Positions 34,310-43,835 of a stretch of DNA of 64,000 bases are shown here, piece by piece. Positions within the stretch are counted from its first letter, which is position 1. The number at the start of each line of letters is the position of its first letter. Source of the stretch: Bacteroidota bacterium (lineage in GTDB: Bacteria; Bacteroidota; Bacteroidia; Chitinophagales; Chitinophagaceae); contig JAUZOA010000001.1 in the NCBI GenBank assembly GCA_030706685.1, positions 80,270 to 144,269 of the forward strand. Reading direction: 5' to 3'. The notes under the pieces are model-generated. The model was not told the origin of the DNA, did not search any database, and was given only the letters and a program-made list of their open reading frames with translations. A program made the position numbers and the translations under genes.

Positions 34310-35008
34310 ATGAGCAAGTATCAGCATATACAGGAAGAGGCTTATGCAGCCAATATGCAGTTGCCCAAACTTGGGCTCGTGCTATTTACATTTGGTAACG
34401 TAAGCGCTGCTGATAAGGATCTTGGCGTATTCGCCATTAAACCAAGTGGCGTTCCCTATGAAAAATTAACGCCGGGAAAAATGGTCATTGTTGATTTTGA
34501 AGGCACTACTGTAAAAGGAAAACTCCGGCCCTCCTCCGATACAAAAACGCATGCCGTGCTATATAAGCATTGGCCAACGATAGGCGGTATTTCACATACA
34601 CATTCGACTTATGCGACTGCCTGGGCGCAGTCATTACGTGACATACCCATTTTTGGTACTACTCATGCCGATCACAACACGGTTGATATTCCCTGTGCTC
34701 CCCCCATGGATGATACGATGATCCGGGGTGACTATGAATACGAGACCGGTTTCCAGATCATGAACTGTTTAAAACAAAAAGGGTTGAATTATGAAGAAGT
34801 TGAAATGATCCTGGTAGGCAATCATGCTCCTTTTACCTGGGGAAAATCAGCAGAAAAAGCCGTCTATAACAGCGCTGTGCTGGAAAGCATTGCTCAAATG
34901 GCATGGCTCACAGAACAGATCAATCCTGAAGCGGGCCGGCTAAAAGATGCCCTTATAAAAAAACATTTTGAACGTAAACACGGACCTGGTTCCTATTATG
35001 GACAATAA
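34310..35008 (+). CDS. araD: L-ribulose-5-phosphate 4-epimerase
   Basis: 232 residues, class II aldolase/epimerase fold. Zinc ligands H96 and H98 lie in SHTHSTYATAW and H172 in VGNHAPFTWG; the C-terminus ends PGSYYGQ with the conserved catalytic Tyr. It interconverts L-ribulose 5-phosphate and D-xylulose 5-phosphate, the last arabinose-specific step. It follows araB with the intergenic space taken up by a repeat, so its translation signals lie inside that repeat. Confidence 0.95.
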   Translation: MSKYQHIQEEAYAANMQLPKLGLVLFTFGNVSAADKDLGVFAIKPSGVPYEKLTPGKMVIVDFEGTTVKGKLRPSSDTKTHAVLYKHWPTIGGISHTHSTYATAWAQSLRDIPIFGTTHADHNTVDIPCAPPMDDTMIRGDYEYETGFQIMNCLKQKGLNYEEVEMILVGNHAPFTWGKSAEKAVYNSAVLESIAQMAWLTEQINPEAGRLKDALIKKHFERKHGPGSYYGQ

Positions 35009-35021
35009 AAAATCAGCATCA

Positions 35022-36167
35022 ATGAAAGCAATTCAATTCTTAGTTGTTAGTTTCGTACTGTTCAGTGTTGCCTGTAATAACAGTACGGAAAATAAAAATG
35101 AAAAAAAAGAAACCGAAACCAAAGACATGAAAGCAGGTATAACGGAAAAACCGTTCGGCACATTTGAACAAAAGCCGGTAACTGAATACACAATTACGAA
35201 TGCCAATGGCATGATGGTGAGTATCATTAACTATGGAGGAGCCGTCGCCCGGATCATTACCCCGGACAAAAGCGGAAACATGGGAGATGTGGTAACAGGT
35301 TTTGAATCCCTGGACGGGTTTTTACAAAAAGGCGTTCCTTATTTCGGGGCTTTGATAGGACGTTATGGTAATCGTATCGCCAATGGCAAGTTTACATTAG
35401 ATGGCAAACAATATACCCTTGCGGGCAATGATCATGGAAACAGCCTCCATGGAGGTAATAAGGGATTTGATAAAGTATATTGGACCATTGATAAGCAAGG
35501 TGACAGCAGTTTGAAATTAACTTACCAGAGCAAAGATGGTGAAGAAGGCTACCCGGGCAAACTGGATGTACAAGTGGTTTATACACTGACAGCAGACAAT
35601 TCATTAAAGATCGATTATACGGCCACCACAGACAAAGCCACTCCCGTTAATCTTACCAACCACTCCTATTTTAATTTATCCGCCGGAACGGATTCAACTA
35701 TTCTCCATCACCAGTTAGAGTTGAAAGCAGATAAGTACACGCCTGTGAATGATGCTTTGATCCCAACGGGCAAGATAGAAGATGTAAAAGGTGGCCCGAT
35801 GGATTTCACTACTCCTAAAATGATAGGAAAAGATATTGCATCCGTAAAAGGTGGCTATGATCACAACTGGATATTAAACAAAAGTGGAAATGCATTAGAG
35901 AAGGTCGCCGGGCTGTATGAACCCAACAGTGGTCGTTACCTGGAAGTATTCACTACTGAACCCGGTATACAATTTTATTCCGGTAATTTCCTGGATGGAA
36001 CATTAACCGATACCAAGAAGGGGCAGAAGTATGTGAAACATGGCGCTCTGTGCCTGGAAACGCAGCATTTTCCTGATAGCCCGAATGAACCCGCTTTTCC
36101 AAATACTATCCTGAAGCCGGGGGAAACATATAAACAAACAACGATCTATAAATTTTCGGTGAAATAG
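35022..36167 (+). CDS. galM: Aldose 1-epimerase lipoprotein
   Basis: 381 residues from ATG 35022, chosen because MKAIQFLVVSFVLFSVAC gives a clean lipoprotein signal with lipobox SVAC; an ATG at 34998 overlapping araD by 11 bp is an alternative. The mature part is a galactose mutarotase fold with FGALIGRYGNRIANGKF, the NLTNHSYFNLS histidine and the LCLETQHFPDSPNEP glutamate. It would equilibrate alpha and beta sugar anomers, probably L-arabinose, at an envelope membrane. The stop codon (TAG, 36165-36167) is also the first three bases of a TAGTGAGTGG repeat. Confidence 0.92.
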   Translation: MKAIQFLVVSFVLFSVACNNSTENKNEKKETETKDMKAGITEKPFGTFEQKPVTEYTITNANGMMVSIINYGGAVARIITPDKSGNMGDVVTGFESLDGFLQKGVPYFGALIGRYGNRIANGKFTLDGKQYTLAGNDHGNSLHGGNKGFDKVYWTIDKQGDSSLKLTYQSKDGEEGYPGKLDVQVVYTLTADNSLKIDYTATTDKATPVNLTNHSYFNLSAGTDSTILHHQLELKADKYTPVNDALIPTGKIEDVKGGPMDFTTPKMIGKDIASVKGGYDHNWILNKSGNALEKVAGLYEPNSGRYLEVFTTEPGIQFYSGNFLDGTLTDTKKGQKYVKHGALCLETQHFPDSPNEPAFPNTILKPGETYKQTTIYKFSVK

Positions 36168-36291
36168 TGAGTGGTCCGTGGTAAGTAGTGAGTCGGGAAG
36201 TCAATAAAGCCGGAAAGTCCGGAAGTGGAAGAAATCCTTCTGCTATTGGAAAAATTCTTACGGACTTTTCGGTCTTCCAAACTTCCGGACT
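36165..36291. repeat. Composite repeat between galM and araA
   Basis: A TAGTGAGTGGTCCGTGGTAA segment (36165-36193) joins a GTCGGGAAGTC/GGAAAGTCCGGAAG segment (36191-36232) that pairs with TTCTTACGGACTTTTCGGTC and on (36255-36291). Two word families are therefore adjacent in one gap. Confidence 0.7.
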
Positions 36292-36330
36292 GTGATAAGA
36301 GCGCCGGCCATATAAAATATTTATAACAAC

Positions 36331-37827
36331 ATGAAGAATCTGAAAGAGCTTGAAGTTTGGTTTGCAACCGGCAGCCAGCACCTGTATGGTGAAGAAACCC
36401 TGAAACAGGTAGCTGTACATTCAAAGGAAATAGCCGCATTCCTGGATGCAGAAGAAACCATACCGGTCAAAGTTGTATTTAAACCTGTTTTAAAATCAGC
36501 AGAAGAAATATATTCCATTTGCCAGGAAGCCAACACGGCAACAAATTGTATCGGCCTTATTGCCTGGATGCATACTTTTTCTCCCGCGAAAATGTGGATC
36601 GGCGGATTGAAGATATTACAAAAGCCTTTGATGCATTTGCATACCCAGTTCAACCGGGATATTCCCTGGAGAGAGATTGATATGGATTTTATGAACCTGA
36701 ACCAATCGGCGCATGGGGACAGGGAATTCGGGTTTATCATGACAAGAATGCGGCTGGAAAGAAAAGTAGTGGTGGGTCATTGGCAAAATGAAATAGTGGT
36801 ACAGCAAACCAGTGTATGGACCCGCGCCGCCGCCGCCTGGCATGACTGGCAGCAGGCAAAGTTTGTTCGCTTTGGGGATAATATGAGATATGTAGCTGTT
36901 ACCGAAGGTGATAAAGTAGAAGCCGAAATAAAATTTGGTTATTCAGTCAACACACATGGCGTTGGTGATCTTGTGAAAGTGATCAATGAAGTAACGGATA
37001 AAAATATTGACAAACTGGTCAAAGAGTATGAAGAGCGATATAATGTAACGGCATCTCTTCGCAAAGGTGGCGACAAACATTCATCCCTGCGTGAGGCTGC
37101 TAAGATCGAAATCGGTCTGCGTAATTTCCTGGAAGCAGGAAACTTCAAAGGGTTTACCGATACGTTTGAGGACCTTCATGGACTGGTTCAATTACCGGGT
37201 ATCGCCGTACAGAGATTGATGAATGATGGTTATGGCTTTGGCGCGGAAGGCGATTGGAAAACTGCCGCCCTGGTCAGGGCCATGAAAGTAATGGGCAGCG
37301 GCATGGTGGGTGGCAATTCTTTCATGGAAGATTATACCTATCATTTTGAAGCCAATAACCAGATGGTGCTGGGATCTCATATGCTGGAAATATGTGAGAG
37401 CATTGCCAATGATAAACCTTCCTGCGAAATACATCCTTTGGGTATCGGTGGAAAAGCTGATCCCGTAAGGCTCGTATTCAGTGTAGCCGGCGGAGCCGCA
37501 TTGAATGCTTCCATCATTGATATGGGCAACCGTTTCCGTTTATTGGTAAATGAAGTAACGGCGGTATCTCCCAAGCATGATCTTCCAAAGTTGCCCGTGG
37601 CAAGAGTTTTATGGAAACCACACCCGAATATGTATGATGGCCTGGCAGCCTGGATCTATTCCGGCGGCGCGCACCATACCTGCTATAGCCAAAATCTTAC
37701 CTCTGAATATTTACAGGACTTCGCGGCGATGGCCGGGATCGAATGTGTATTGATTGATAAATACACCGAATTGCGTCAATTGCAGAATGAGCTGAAGTGG
37801 AGTGAAGTGTATTATAAAAATCGCTAA
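36331..37827 (+). CDS. araA: L-arabinose isomerase
   Basis: 498 residues, full length. The metal and catalytic residues align with the E. coli enzyme: E306 in FGAEGDWK, E333 in [11 protein letters not shown]350 in LGSHMLEIC and H449 in GGAHHTCYS. It converts L-arabinose to L-ribulose. It is third-last of the arabinose block, 163 bp after galM, with most of that gap made of dispersed repeats. No start ambiguity: the ATG precedes the conserved [17 protein letters not shown]. Confidence 0.97.
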   Translation: MKNLKELEVWFATGSQHLYGEETLKQVAVHSKEIAAFLDAEETIPVKVVFKPVLKSAEEIYSICQEANTATNCIGLIAWMHTFSPAKMWIGGLKILQKPLMHLHTQFNRDIPWREIDMDFMNLNQSAHGDREFGFIMTRMRLERKVVVGHWQNEIVVQQTSVWTRAAAAWHDWQQAKFVRFGDNMRYVAVTEGDKVEAEIKFGYSVNTHGVGDLVKVINEVTDKNIDKLVKEYEERYNVTASLRKGGDKHSSLREAAKIEIGLRNFLEAGNFKGFTDTFEDLHGLVQLPGIAVQRLMNDGYGFGAEGDWKTAALVRAMKVMGSGMVGGNSFMEDYTYHFEANNQMVLGSHMLEICESIANDKPSCEIHPLGIGGKADPVRLVFSVAGGAALNASIIDMGNRFRLLVNEVTAVSPKHDLPKLPVARVLWKPHPNMYDGLAAWIYSGGAHHTCYSQNLTSEYLQDFAAMAGIECVLIDKYTELRQLQNELKWSEVYYKNR

Positions 37828-37922
37828 ATACCCGTCTATTGCCGAACCGGTACTAAATTTAAACTACCTGTATTCACTGTCAATAAAAGAAAATTAATTA
37901 TATCAACTAACGATTACCTATT

Positions 37923-39611
37923 ATGAATAATCTTGCAACCAGAGACATCGTTGTATTTATACTGTACTTTATATTGATAGCCAGTTATGGTTATTGGATA
38001 TACAGGAGGAAAAAGAAAGCATCCATCACGGCATCGCATGATTATTTTTTAGCAGAAGGCTCACTTACCTGGTGGGCCATTGGCGCATCCCTGATTGCTT
38101 CCAATATTTCGGCAGAACAATTTATTGGAATGAGTGGTAATGGCTTCTTTGTAGGTGTTGCCGTTGCCGCTTATGAATGGATTGCCGCTGTCGCATTGAT
38201 CATTATTGCGGTTTGGTTCATTCCTATTTATTTGAAGAATAAGATTTACACGATGCCGCAATTTCTGAAGACAAGGTATAATGAAACCGTGTCGCTGATC
38301 ATGGCCATCTTCTGGTTGTTCCTTTATATTTTTGTAAACCTTACTTCGATTTTATTCCTCGGCGCCGTAGCCATCAGCGGACTGGTGGGCCCTGAATATT
38401 TTCATGCTATTATGATTGGCCTGGCCATTTTCGCCCTCATCATTACACTGGGTGGCATGAAAGTGATCGGGTACACGGATGTTATACAGGTGGGAGTACT
38501 GATCATCGGTGGACTGGCTACCATCTATTTTGCGTTGACAATCGTGAGCGAAAAATTTGGATTAGGCAGGGATGCATTAGCCGGTTTTAATACTTTATTA
38601 AAAGAAGCGCCGGATCATTTTCATATGATATTAAGTAAGCCGTCAGCCGATTCATCGCAGGAGTATGTTAATAAATATTTACTGTTGCCTGGTCTTGCTA
38701 TGTACTTTGCGGGTCAGTGGATTGTGAATTTGAATTATTGGGGATGCAACCAGTATATCACTCAGCGTGCATTGGGCGCTGATTTGCAAACTGCCCGTAA
38801 AGGGATTTTGTTCGCAGGGTTTTTAAAACTATTGATGCCGGTAATTGTCATGTTGCCCGGTATTGCTGCCTATGTATTAAATAAAAGCGGGCACCTGCAG
38901 GTGGATAAAATGGATAGCGCTTATTCATCTATACTAGGCTTTCTACCTGCCGGTTTAAAAGGATTATCCATTGCCGCGTTAACAGCGGCTATTGTTGCTT
39001 CACTTGCCGGCAAATTAAACAGCATTTCCACCATTTACACTTACGATATTCATAAAAAATATTTTAATAAAGAAATGGAAGAGAAGAAACAGGTGTGGCT
39101 GGGTCGTTTGATCGCTGTCATAGCCATTTTCATTTCTTTATTGTTTACCTGGAAAGACTTATTAGGAATTGGCGGCGAAGGCGGGTTCACCTTCATTCAG
39201 AAATATACCGGCTTTATAAGCCCCGGTGTATTTGCCATGTTTATACTTGGAATGTTTTGGAAACGCACAACCGGCCCTGCAGCGGTAGCTGGTCTTATAA
39301 CCGGTTTAGCACTCGCCATCTTCTTTAATAATTATGCTGTATCCGTTTTTGGGCATGAAACATGGTTATATACGGCTTTCCATACAGTGGAAAATGGCAA
39401 GGAAATATGGCAAATCCCATTCCTGATCAATATGGGCTGGTCATTCTTCTTTACGGTGTTGGTTATGATTGGCTTTAGCCTGGCGGGACCAAAAATAAAT
39501 CCAAAAGCATTTGTGCTGGACAAAGAAATGTTCAAATTAAAACCGTCCATTGTTGCTATGATTGTAGCTACATTTTTAATACTTACCGTGCTGTATGCTA
39601 AATTCTGGTAA
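37923..39611 (+). CDS. Sodium/solute symporter (SSS family), probable arabinose transporter
   Basis: 562 residues with about 14 hydrophobic segments. SSS features include the N-terminal DYFLAEGSLTWWAIGASLIASNISAEQ region and IAALTAAIVASLAGKLNS, which holds the serine-rich sodium site of the family. It resembles sugar:sodium symporters of Bacteroidota. Position 95 bp after araA and within the ara block points to L-arabinose. It ends 23 bp before the fucose symporter gene, so the two sugar blocks could share a transcript. Family certain; substrate inferred from context. Confidence 0.88.
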   Translation: MNNLATRDIVVFILYFILIASYGYWIYRRKKKASITASHDYFLAEGSLTWWAIGASLIASNISAEQFIGMSGNGFFVGVAVAAYEWIAAVALIIIAVWFIPIYLKNKIYTMPQFLKTRYNETVSLIMAIFWLFLYIFVNLTSILFLGAVAISGLVGPEYFHAIMIGLAIFALIITLGGMKVIGYTDVIQVGVLIIGGLATIYFALTIVSEKFGLGRDALAGFNTLLKEAPDHFHMILSKPSADSSQEYVNKYLLLPGLAMYFAGQWIVNLNYWGCNQYITQRALGADLQTARKGILFAGFLKLLMPVIVMLPGIAAYVLNKSGHLQVDKMDSAYSSILGFLPAGLKGLSIAALTAAIVASLAGKLNSISTIYTYDIHKKYFNKEMEEKKQVWLGRLIAVIAIFISLLFTWKDLLGIGGEGGFTFIQKYTGFISPGVFAMFILGMFWKRTTGPAAVAGLITGLALAIFFNNYAVSVFGHETWLYTAFHTVENGKEIWQIPFLINMGWSFFFTVLVMIGFSLAGPKINPKAFVLDKEMFKLKPSIVAMIVATFLILTVLYAKFW

Positions 39612-39634
39612 TCTTTAGCTACCGCCTATTTATT

Positions 39635-40894
39635 ATGAGTAAACAATCCAAATATCTTTTCCCGTTTATCCTGGTGACAAGCCTGTTTTTTTTCTGGGGT
39701 TTCCTCAACAATCTTAACCCTATATTGATCCCGCACCTGCGAAGAGCTTTTAGCCTGAATACCGTGCAGGCCTCGCTGGTTGACTCCGCTGTATATTTTG
39801 GCTATTTCCTGATGGCCATCCCTGCGGGAATGATCATGAAGCGATATGGCTATAAGACGGGCATATTGATCGGGTTGTCATTTTTTGCGGTGGGGTGTTT
39901 TTTATTTGTACCGGCAGCCAATACGATGCTGTATGCTTTTTTTCTCGGGGCATTGTTTATTGTAGCCTGTGGTCTTGCTATTTTAGAAACAGCCGCAAAC
40001 CCTTATGCTACTATCCTCGGTGCACCGGAAACCTCTACCCAAAGATTGAACTTTGCCCAGTCATTCAACGGGCTGGCAGCCTTCCTGGCTCCACTTGCCG
40101 GGCGTGAGTTTATACTTTCCAAAAAACCGCTGGATGACTCCGCGGTAAAAGCAATGACCAGTGAAGCCCGCAATGCTTACCTGTTGTCCGAAACGTCTAC
40201 CGTAAAACTTCCTTATATCGTTCTCGGCTGTACCATATTATTGGTAGCAGCCATTTTCTTTTTTACAAGATTACCCGATAAAAAGGATAGCGAAGAAACA
40301 GGAAGATCAGGGTTCTTTCACGCCTTCCGGCATAAACATCTTACCTGGGCTGTTATCGCTCAATTTTTTTATGTAGGCGCGCAGGTGTGTATAGTCAGTT
40401 TCCTTATCTTATTTGCCACAAGAGCTGCCGGTATCAGCGAAAAACAGGCAGCTTATTACTCCAGTGCAGCCGGCCTTGCTTTTATGACCGGCAGGTTTGT
40501 GGGTACCTTTCTAATGAAGTTTATCGAGCCGCCAAGATTATTGGCTATCTATTCTATAATATGTATCCTGCTCTGCCTGGTCGCTATCCTGGGATCGGGT
40601 ATCATAACATTATATGCTATGATAGGGATCGCATTTTTTATGTCGATAATGTTCCCGACTATTTTCGCATTAGGCATAAAAGACCTGGGACCTGATACCA
40701 AACCGGCATCAAGCCTGATCATAATGTCAATTGTAGGCGGCGCGGCTTTACCACCCCTGCTTGGATTGATATCCGACATAACTCATAATATTCAATATGG
40801 TTACACAGTGCCGATGATCGGGTTTATGATCGTATTATTTTTTGCGCTGAAGGGTTACAAGCACAGTGAAAAAGCCATTGAAATTCTGCAATAG
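39635..40894 (+). CDS. fucP: FucP-type L-fucose/sugar symporter
   Basis: 419 residues, MFS fold with 12 segments. It shares FFFWGFLNNLN, YFGYFLMAIPAGMIMKRYGYKTGI and LETAANPYATILG with E. coli FucP, so the intramembrane glutamate of helix 4 (E135 there) is kept. The helix 1 aspartate (D46 in NNLNDIL of E. coli) is Pro in NNLNPILIPHL. D46 matters for proton coupling in E. coli, so coupling may differ. Context (mutarotase, fuconolactonase and two SDRs downstream) points to L-fucose. Only 23 bp separate it from the arabinose transporter. Confidence 0.87.
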   Translation: MSKQSKYLFPFILVTSLFFFWGFLNNLNPILIPHLRRAFSLNTVQASLVDSAVYFGYFLMAIPAGMIMKRYGYKTGILIGLSFFAVGCFLFVPAANTMLYAFFLGALFIVACGLAILETAANPYATILGAPETSTQRLNFAQSFNGLAAFLAPLAGREFILSKKPLDDSAVKAMTSEARNAYLLSETSTVKLPYIVLGCTILLVAAIFFFTRLPDKKDSEETGRSGFFHAFRHKHLTWAVIAQFFYVGAQVCIVSFLILFATRAAGISEKQAAYYSSAAGLAFMTGRFVGTFLMKFIEPPRLLAIYSIICILLCLVAILGSGIITLYAMIGIAFFMSIMFPTIFALGIKDLGPDTKPASSLIIMSIVGGAALPPLLGLISDITHNIQYGYTVPMIGFMIVLFFALKGYKHSEKAIEILQ

Positions 40895-40904
40895 CATAAA
40901 ATAA

Positions 40905-41249
40905 ATGACCATGCACCGTTATTGTCTTGCTTTAGACCTGAAAGATGATGCTGTATTGATTGCTGAATATGAAGACTATCACCGTAAAGTCTGGCCGGAG
41001 ATCCTGCAAAGTATCAGGGATGCCGGTATTGAGCAAATGGAAATATACAGGACAGGTAACCGGCTTTTCATGATTATGGAGACAAATGATAATTTTAATT
41101 TTGCCAAAAAAGCAAAAGCGGATGCGGCCAATAATAAAGTGCAGCAATGGGAGGACCTGATGTGGAAATACCAGCAGGCATTACCAGGAGCAAAACCCGG
41201 TGAGAAATGGATATTGATGGATAAAATATTTGAAACTCCTGTCCTTTAA
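40905..41249 (+). CDS. L-rhamnose/L-fucose mutarotase family protein
   Basis: 114 residues of the RhaM (DUF718) dimeric alpha-beta barrel family: RYCLALDLKDDAVLIAEYED, YHRKVWPEI, GIEQMEIYRTGNRLFMIME, and the C-terminal WEDLMWKYQQALPGAKPGEKW. The family speeds the anomer exchange of 6-deoxy sugars. In this gene order it most likely acts on L-fucose, delivering the anomer used by the dehydrogenase. It starts 11 bp after fucP; MTMHRY offers two nearby ATGs (40905, 40911). Confidence 0.9.
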   Translation: MTMHRYCLALDLKDDAVLIAEYEDYHRKVWPEILQSIRDAGIEQMEIYRTGNRLFMIMETNDNFNFAKKAKADAANNKVQQWEDLMWKYQQALPGAKPGEKWILMDKIFETPVL

Positions 41250-41337
41250 AGGGCAGGCAAAACCTATATCGTTTAGCTGAAATCCTGCGGCATCGCAACA
41301 TAAGATTTCAACCTTATAGGTTTCCTTAAAAAGAGAT

Positions 41338-42111
41338 ATGTTCAGTTTAGAAAGAAAGACAGCTATTATAACCGGTGGCGGAAGCGGTATCGGTAAAGCC
41401 ATTGCAAAGCAATTTGCAAAGCAGGGAGCTGAAGTTTATATACTTGACTTTGATGAACCTGGGGCAGGGCAAACGGTAAAGGAAATCAGCTCGGAAAACG
41501 GGAAGGCGAGCGCTTTTAAATGCGATGTCGGCAATCAATCACAGGTAAAAGAGATCATCGAGGCCATAGTGAAGAAATCAGGAGCCATTCATATTTTGGT
41601 TAATAATGCAGGCGTAGCGCATATAGGCACAGCAGAAACAACCAGCGAGGATGATTTCAACCGTTTGCTGAATGTAAATGTAAAAGGCGTTTATAATTGC
41701 CTCAAAGCTGTTATACCTTATATGAAAGAAAAGGGCGGCGTCATTCTGAATATGTCATCCATCGCTTCCATTGTCGGCATACCGGACCGGTTTGCCTATT
41801 CAATGACAAAGGGAGCCGTCGCAGGTATGATGCTCGCTACTGCGAGGGATTATATATCCTATGGCATCCGCTGCAACTGTATATCTCCCGCCAGGGTGCA
41901 TACTCCTTTCGTGGATGGCTTTCTCACGAAGAATTACCCCGGAAAAGAAAAAGAGATGTTTGAGAAATTATCCAAAAGCCAGCCTATTGGCCGGATGGCA
42001 CAACCGGAAGAGATCGCTTACCTCGCCTTATACCTTTGCAGTGACGAGGCATCTTTTATCACCGGATGTGATTATCCAATTGACGGAGGATTTATAAAGC
42101 TGAATAATTAA
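41338..42111 (+). CDS. SDR dehydrogenase, probable 2-keto-3-deoxy-L-fuconate dehydrogenase
   Basis: 257 residues, classical SDR. The cofactor motif TGGGSGIG is at 12-19, NNAG follows, and the catalytic Y154-x3-K158 lies in YSMTK. The stretch RCNCISPARVHTPFVDGFLT closely matches bacterial 2-keto-3-deoxy-L-fuconate dehydrogenases and the related BDH2 group. That enzyme oxidises KDF with NAD to 2,4-diketo-3-deoxy-L-fuconate, the substrate of the hydrolase encoded next. All active-site residues are present. Confidence 0.85.
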   Translation: MFSLERKTAIITGGGSGIGKAIAKQFAKQGAEVYILDFDEPGAGQTVKEISSENGKASAFKCDVGNQSQVKEIIEAIVKKSGAIHILVNNAGVAHIGTAETTSEDDFNRLLNVNVKGVYNCLKAVIPYMKEKGGVILNMSSIASIVGIPDRFAYSMTKGAVAGMMLATARDYISYGIRCNCISPARVHTPFVDGFLTKNYPGKEKEMFEKLSKSQPIGRMAQPEEIAYLALYLCSDEASFITGCDYPIDGGFIKLNN

Positions 42112-42150
42112 CCCCGGGCCCTGAAGGGGAACAATAAACAGTACAGTAAA

Positions 42151-43008
42151 ATGAAACTAATTCGTTTTGGTCACCCGGGAAAAGAAAAGCCCGGGGTCGT
42201 TATAGATAATGTTTATTATGACGCATCCACGTTTGGGGAAGATTATAATGAACATTTCTTCGAAACAAACGGGCTGCAAAGGCTGGAACAGTATTTACAT
42301 TATAATAAAAAAAACCTGCCGAAACTTCCGGAAGGAGCACGGATCGGGTCACCGGTGGCGAGACCATCCAAGATCGTTTGCATTGGACTGAACTATGCTG
42401 ATCATGCCAAAGAAACAGGAGCCGCTATTCCCACCGAGCCCGTCATATTCCTAAAATCTACCACCGCATTATGCGGCCCGTATGATAATGTGATCATTCC
42501 GAAAGATTCAGTAAAAACCGACTGGGAAGTAGAATTGGCGGTAGTGATCGGGAAAAAAGCGAGTTACGTGGATGAAAGCGAAACCGATGATTTTATAGCT
42601 GGTTATTGTCTGCATAATGATCTGAGTGAGCGGGAATTTCAACTGGAGCGAAATGGTACCTGGGATAAAGGCAAAGGCTGCGATACATTCGCGCCACTGG
42701 GGCCCTGGCTGGTAACAAAAGATGAAGTGGCTGATACCGATCATCTTGGTTTATGGTTGACCGTGAATGGAAAAAAAATGCAAAAGGGTAATACGTCCAA
42801 TTTTATTTTCAAAATTCCATTCCTTGTATCCTATGTAAGCCGGTTTATGACCTTATTACCCGGCGATGTAATTTCTACCGGAACGCCTCCGGGGGTAGGA
42901 TTGGGAATGAACCCCCAGGTTTATTTAAAAGAAGGAGACGTAATGGAACTGGGGATTGATGGGATGGGAACTGCCAAACAAAAATGTATTGCCTATGCTC
43001 CGCATTGA
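42151..43008 (+). CDS. FAH-family hydrolase, probable 2,4-diketo-3-deoxy-L-fuconate hydrolase
   Basis: 285 residues. The fumarylacetoacetase-like fold is marked by VCIGLNYADHAKETGAAIP, the metal ligands in DWEVELAVVIG, YCLHNDLSERE, and STGTPPGVG. This subgroup includes ureidoglycolate lyase homologues and the last enzyme of the non-phosphorylating fucose route, which splits diketo-deoxyfuconate to pyruvate and L-lactate. Flanking KDF dehydrogenase and fuconolactonase genes support that role. The 3' end overlaps the lactonase start by 14 bp. Confidence 0.87.
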   Translation: MKLIRFGHPGKEKPGVVIDNVYYDASTFGEDYNEHFFETNGLQRLEQYLHYNKKNLPKLPEGARIGSPVARPSKIVCIGLNYADHAKETGAAIPTEPVIFLKSTTALCGPYDNVIIPKDSVKTDWEVELAVVIGKKASYVDESETDDFIAGYCLHNDLSEREFQLERNGTWDKGKGCDTFAPLGPWLVTKDEVADTDHLGLWLTVNGKKMQKGNTSNFIFKIPFLVSYVSRFMTLLPGDVISTGTPPGVGLGMNPQVYLKEGDVMELGIDGMGTAKQKCIAYAPH

Positions 43009-43828
43009 CAGTCACCAGCATTTCTGGATATATGATCCGGTAAGAGATAGCTGGATCAATGATGATATGGCGGCAATAAGAAAAGACTTTTTGCCCCAGG
43101 ACATTGCACCGGTTTTACAACAAAACGGGTTGGATGGCAGTGTACTGGTTCAGTCCGATCAGTCGGAAGGGGAGAATGAGTTCCAGTTAAATAACGCGGC
43201 GAAGTATGATTTTATCAGGGGAGTAGTAGGCTGGGTTGATCTGCAGTCGCCGGATATTGAAAAACGCCTGGAATATTATACCCAATTTAAAAAAATGAAA
43301 GGGTTCCGGCATGTACTGCAGGGCGAAAAGGACAGGGCTTTTATGCTTCAGCCTGCATTTATGAGAGGAATAAGTTTATTGAAGAAATATAACTTTACCT
43401 ACGATATATTGATCTTTCCTGATCAGTTAAAACACACGCTTCACTTTGTAAAAGCTTTCCCGGATCAGCCATTTATTATTGATCATATAGCAAAGCCTGG
43501 TATAAAAAATAAGAAGATAGATGAATGGAAAACAGGTATTGAAGCGATTGCAAAATATGAAAACGTTTATTGTAAAATATCCGGGATGGTTACCGAAGCT
43601 GACTGGAAACAATGGAAAAATGAAGATTTCCTGCCTTATATCGAAACGGTGATTGAAGCATTTGGTCCGGATCGTATCCTGTTTGGTTCCGATTGGCCGG
43701 TTTGCCTGGTAGCCGCCTCTTATGAAAAAATGATATTGATCGTCAAAGATTTCTTCTCTTCCTTTTCGCCGGGTGAGCAGGAAAAATTCTTTGGCGGTAA
43801 CGCGGTTAAATTTTATAATCTTAATTGA
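42995..43828 (+). CDS. Amidohydrolase, probable L-fucono-1,5-lactonase
   Basis: 277 residues from ATG 42995 (MLRIDSHQHFW), which overlaps the hydrolase stop by 14 bp; codons before it lack conservation. It is a cog3618/amidohydrolase-2 TIM barrel: HxH at H7 and H9, KGFRHVLQGE, FIIDHIAKP, CKISGMVTEADW, and the metal-site LFGSDWPV. Members of this group hydrolyse L-fucono-1,5-lactone to L-fuconate. The tight overlap indicates co-translation with the FAH-family gene. Confidence 0.88.
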   Translation: MLRIDSHQHFWIYDPVRDSWINDDMAAIRKDFLPQDIAPVLQQNGLDGSVLVQSDQSEGENEFQLNNAAKYDFIRGVVGWVDLQSPDIEKRLEYYTQFKKMKGFRHVLQGEKDRAFMLQPAFMRGISLLKKYNFTYDILIFPDQLKHTLHFVKAFPDQPFIIDHIAKPGIKNKKIDEWKTGIEAIAKYENVYCKISGMVTEADWKQWKNEDFLPYIETVIEAFGPDRILFGSDWPVCLVAASYEKMILIVKDFFSSFSPGEQEKFFGGNAVKFYNLN

Positions 43829-43835
43829 ATAAATA

